7,973 bases of DNA from CAYZJV01 sp964482325. Its GTDB lineage: Bacteria > Spirochaetota > Spirochaetia > Sphaerochaetales > Sphaerochaetaceae. Both the position numbers and the translations under genes were made by a program. Positions 6,319-7,973 of this stretch are shown here, in pieces (positions within the stretch are counted from its first letter, which is position 1; each line of letters starts with the position of its first letter). Below the pieces are notes generated by a model. That model searched no databases. It was not told the DNA's origin and saw only the letters and a list, made by a program, of their open reading frames with translations. The stretch covers positions 1 through 7,973 of the forward strand of contig CAYZXD010000063.1 in assembly GCA_964482325.1 (NCBI GenBank), written 5' to 3'.

Positions 6319-7380
6319 CTATTCATCATCTTTGTGTTCGATTTGCTTCAACAGCCGATCAAAGTCACTTTCAAAAAGCCGATCCTGAATGATGCGGTAT
6401 TTTTCAAATTCGCTTTCGGCGTGGGTTTTAGCTATTTCCGCCGTTACCTTTCCGGCATCCTGTAAAATTTCCCGATCAGTGGCTTCAATGAATTTATTCA
6501 AGCGTGTTTCCCAATCCTGCATGGTCATCGGGATCTTGCGCTGGGCCATGTCCTCGGCCACATCTAGGTAGGCGTTTACCAAGCGAGTCAATTGTAACAT
6601 TTCGTTTTCAGTTAGGTAATTCTTTGCCACACTTACATCAAACTTCTGGATTTTACCATTCGGAGCATCTTTCCATGTGGTCAGACCCATGTGTTGTTTC
6701 TGATGATCTGCCCGGTCAACAATTACTTCGGCAGCCATCTGCCCATGAATAGCCCAGTGCAGCTTGTTTTGAACCGTGGCAAAGAATCGCTTGGTTGCCT
6801 GAGCCGTCACATCATAATCAATAGATGTTGTGTAAATATCAGTGATCTTCTGGTAAAACTTACGTTCAGAGAGCCTGATCTCCCGGATACGTTCTAGCTG
6901 TTCCTCGAAATATTGCTCAGTAAGGATGGATCCACCACTTTTTATACGCTCGTCATCCATCACATAAGCTTTGATAGTGTACTCTTTGATAACAGTAGTT
7001 GCCCACTTTCGGAACTGAACAGCACGTTCTGAGTTGACCTTGTAACCAACTGCGATGATGGCCGATAGATTATAGTGCAAGGTTTTGTAGTTTTTGCCAT
7101 CAGCGGCAGTTATCCGGAATTTCCGGATAACTGAATCTTCCTGCAACTCGCTGTCAGCAAAGATTTTTTTAAGGTGCTCATTCACCGTGCGCACATTCAC
7201 GTCGTAGAGCATACCCATCATCTTTTGGGACAGCCAGATGTTTTCATCCGCGTATATGGCCTCAACGCCGCCTTCGCCAGTTGCTGCCACAAAGGTCAGG
7301 TATTCGGCCGCCGAGGAGCGGACAATCGATGTCTCTTTTTTTCCGGACTTTTGAGTTTGCCTGTTTATATCTTTCTTCAT
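6319..7380 (-). CDS. rhuM: RhuM-family protein
   Basis: A 353-residue protein of the RhuM family, named after a gene in Salmonella pathogenicity island 3 and common on genomic islands, often near restriction-modification genes. Molecular function is unknown. The start chosen is ATG at 7380, because GGGGGAG lies seven bases before it; an ATG at 7401 would add seven residues (MAWGRNE) encoded by that very ribosome site. After a basic tail (MKKDINRQTQKSGKK), residues about 35-135 match the family's N-terminal region: AIYADENIWLSQKMMGMLY (41-59), a helix-turn-helix-like segment VNVRTVNEHLKKIF (61-74), LHYNLSAIIAVGYKVNS (101-117) and RAVQFRKWATTVI (119-131). The second half carries family blocks such as TKRFFATVQNKLHWAIHG (196-213), the LTENEMLQLTRLVNAYLDVAEDMA stretch (256-279) and MTMQDWETRLNKFIE (285-299), and ends in a charged helix. 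It looks complete. It stands alone; no restriction or toxin partner is within the window. Confidence 0.9.
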   Translation of the reverse strand: MKKDINRQTQKSGKKETSIVRSSAAEYLTFVAATGEGGVEAIYADENIWLSQKMMGMLYDVNVRTVNEHLKKIFADSELQEDSVIRKFRITAADGKNYKTLHYNLSAIIAVGYKVNSERAVQFRKWATTVIKEYTIKAYVMDDERIKSGGSILTEQYFEEQLERIREIRLSERKFYQKITDIYTTSIDYDVTAQATKRFFATVQNKLHWAIHGQMAAEVIVDRADHQKQHMGLTTWKDAPNGKIQKFDVSVAKNYLTENEMLQLTRLVNAYLDVAEDMAQRKIPMTMQDWETRLNKFIEATDREILQDAGKVTAEIAKTHAESEFEKYRIIQDRLFESDFDRLLKQIEHKDDE

Positions 7381-7469
7381 CTCATTTCTCCCCCAAGCCA
7401 TACTGAGATCGAGTTTGTGTTATATTTTCCCCAGGTCGGGAAGACTGAGTCCAGGTGCTTATATAACTG
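7381..7469. other. upstream region of rhuM
   Basis: This 89-base gap holds the rhuM ribosome site. A TATAAC box on the minus strand (7424-7419) is a possible -10 element but has no matching -35. A small palindrome GACTGAGTC lies at 7443-7451. The promoter is not settled from sequence. Confidence 0.3.
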
Positions 7470-7766
7470 TTAGCTATGATCATGGTATTTAAGGTAACAC
7501 AGCTCATAAGTAATAATATAGTCAATGTATTCTTTAGATGCTCTTATCAGGGCAGTATTGAATGTTACTGAACTATAACTCTTCGCATTGTCTCTCACTC
7601 GATACGATGAAATCTTACTCTTGGTGAGTAGGTTGCAGTCATCAGCATATCTCACGAATCGTAGCCCCCGCTTTTCCAGTTTCCTGTTGTAGGCTCTGCT
7701 GACTTCTCCACATTCGTTGTTAATATTGCCCCCTCGTACGTTGTGGAGACCACACGGGATAAACCA
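7470..7766 (-). pseudogene. group II intron reverse transcriptase/maturase remnant
   Basis: The open frame contains LEKRGLRFVRYADDCN followed by LLTKSK and SYRVRDNAK, which is the palm-domain active-site region of group II intron-encoded reverse transcriptases (LEKRGxRFVRYADDCNIYVxSK in typical members). The two catalytic aspartates of YADD are present. Everything else is missing: an in-frame TGA at 7767-7769 closes the frame upstream, so RT domains 0-4 are absent, and after about residue 70 of the frame (near 7585-7560) the sequence no longer resembles the following LKL...KFLGF part, so the thumb, maturase and endonuclease parts are absent too. In another frame a short VEKSAEPTTGN (7711 leftward) may be part of the original N-terminus, which would imply an internal deletion near 7680. 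The product would not be functional. Identification of the fragment is firm; exact breakpoints are not. Confidence 0.8.
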
Positions 7767-7973
7767 TCATTCTTTCCTCGTCTACCCTAAAGGTTTATCA
7801 TGATCGATTGGATTTCACTGTTTCCTGCCAGCTCATCCCCCTTCAGGCGCATACTATCAGGTTTCAGTTCGTCGGGCTACCATTTCGCTATTGCTTCTTC
7901 TCTCCCACACCTCGCGATGTGAAACGTGCAATTCGCTATCAGGTTCGTCGATAACTATGCCAGTTAGATATTT
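7767..7973 (-). mobile_element. probable group II intron RNA sequence upstream of the RT remnant
   Basis: This stretch has stops in the RT frame and no own gene. On the minus strand it reads directly into the RT fragment and has phrases that I associate with intron domain I leaders, such as ATGCGCCTGAA, GATGAGCTGGCAGGAAAC and the GACGAGGAAAG run. It contains a direct repeat described separately. Assignment rests mostly on adjacency to the RT piece and general resemblance; it continues past the window edge. Confidence 0.4.
7854..7950. repeat. direct repeat with 6-base indel inside the intron-like region
   Basis: CTATCAGGTTCGTCG (7936-7950) recurs as CTATCAGG-TTTCAG-TTCGTCG (7854-7874), identical except for six inserted bases. 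The copies start 82 bases apart. They may be a small duplication or two related structural elements of the intron RNA. Confidence 0.6.

Noticed and set aside
7174..7473. Plus-strand frame of 99 residues opposite the rhuM start
   Set aside because: It is antisense to well-conserved RhuM coding sequence and its composition is that of a complementary-frame shadow.
7906..7910. GTGTG on the minus strand as a possible group II intron 5' end (GUGYG)
   Set aside because: It lies too close to the RT fragment to leave room for a normal domain I, and a five-base match is common by chance.
5856..7973. CRISPR array or tRNA gene acting as an integration site
   Set aside because: No regularly spaced repeats and no tRNA-like cloverleaf or TTC-containing T-arm pattern was found on either strand.

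Overview
The window looks like chromosomal DNA from a spirochaete, probably a free-living or host-associated relative of Sphaerochaeta or Spirochaeta. The main reason is the solute-binding protein: its signal peptide ends in VFA followed by GGAQE, without a lipobox cysteine, a leader style common in spirochaete ABC transporters. The N-terminal style of the first gene product fits but does not prove it. This assignment is an inference from protein style, not from a search.

Layout. (1) 83-850 (+): a probable secreted or outer-membrane beta-strand-rich protein. (2) 852-4682 (-): a four-gene operon read right to left, namely solute-binding protein, two MalF/MalG-type permeases and a glycerophosphodiester phosphodiesterase (GDPD). 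The content resembles the E. coli ugpBAEC-ugpQ system but lacks the ATPase gene. A perfect 10-bp hairpin lies between the binding-protein gene and the permeases. (3) 4683-4853: a divergent control region with three 13-bp palindromes sharing the pattern TNTTANNNTAANA. (4) 4854-5855 (+): a divergently transcribed regulator. Its C-terminal part reads like a DeoR-family phosphosugar-sensing domain. Its DNA-binding part carries a stretch that reads like the end of a LysR-type helix-turn-helix. (5) 5856-6318: intergenic, with a minus-strand terminator. (6) 6319-7380 (-): a RhuM-family accessory gene. (7) 7470-7973 (-): a decayed group II intron, recognisable from an RT fragment with FVRYADDCN, with upstream DNA that may be intron RNA sequence.

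How it works together. The likely unit is an uptake and hydrolysis module for a glycerol-phosphate compound or a sugar. The binding protein captures the ligand in the periplasm, the two permeases pass it in using an ATPase encoded elsewhere, and the GDPD cleaves an imported phosphodiester to an alcohol plus a glycerol phosphate. The divergent regulator would sense a phosphorylated product and bind the palindromes. The left two thirds are ordinary metabolic chromosome; the right third (rhuM plus intron relic) is accessory DNA. The most novel-looking part is the regulator together with its palindrome array.
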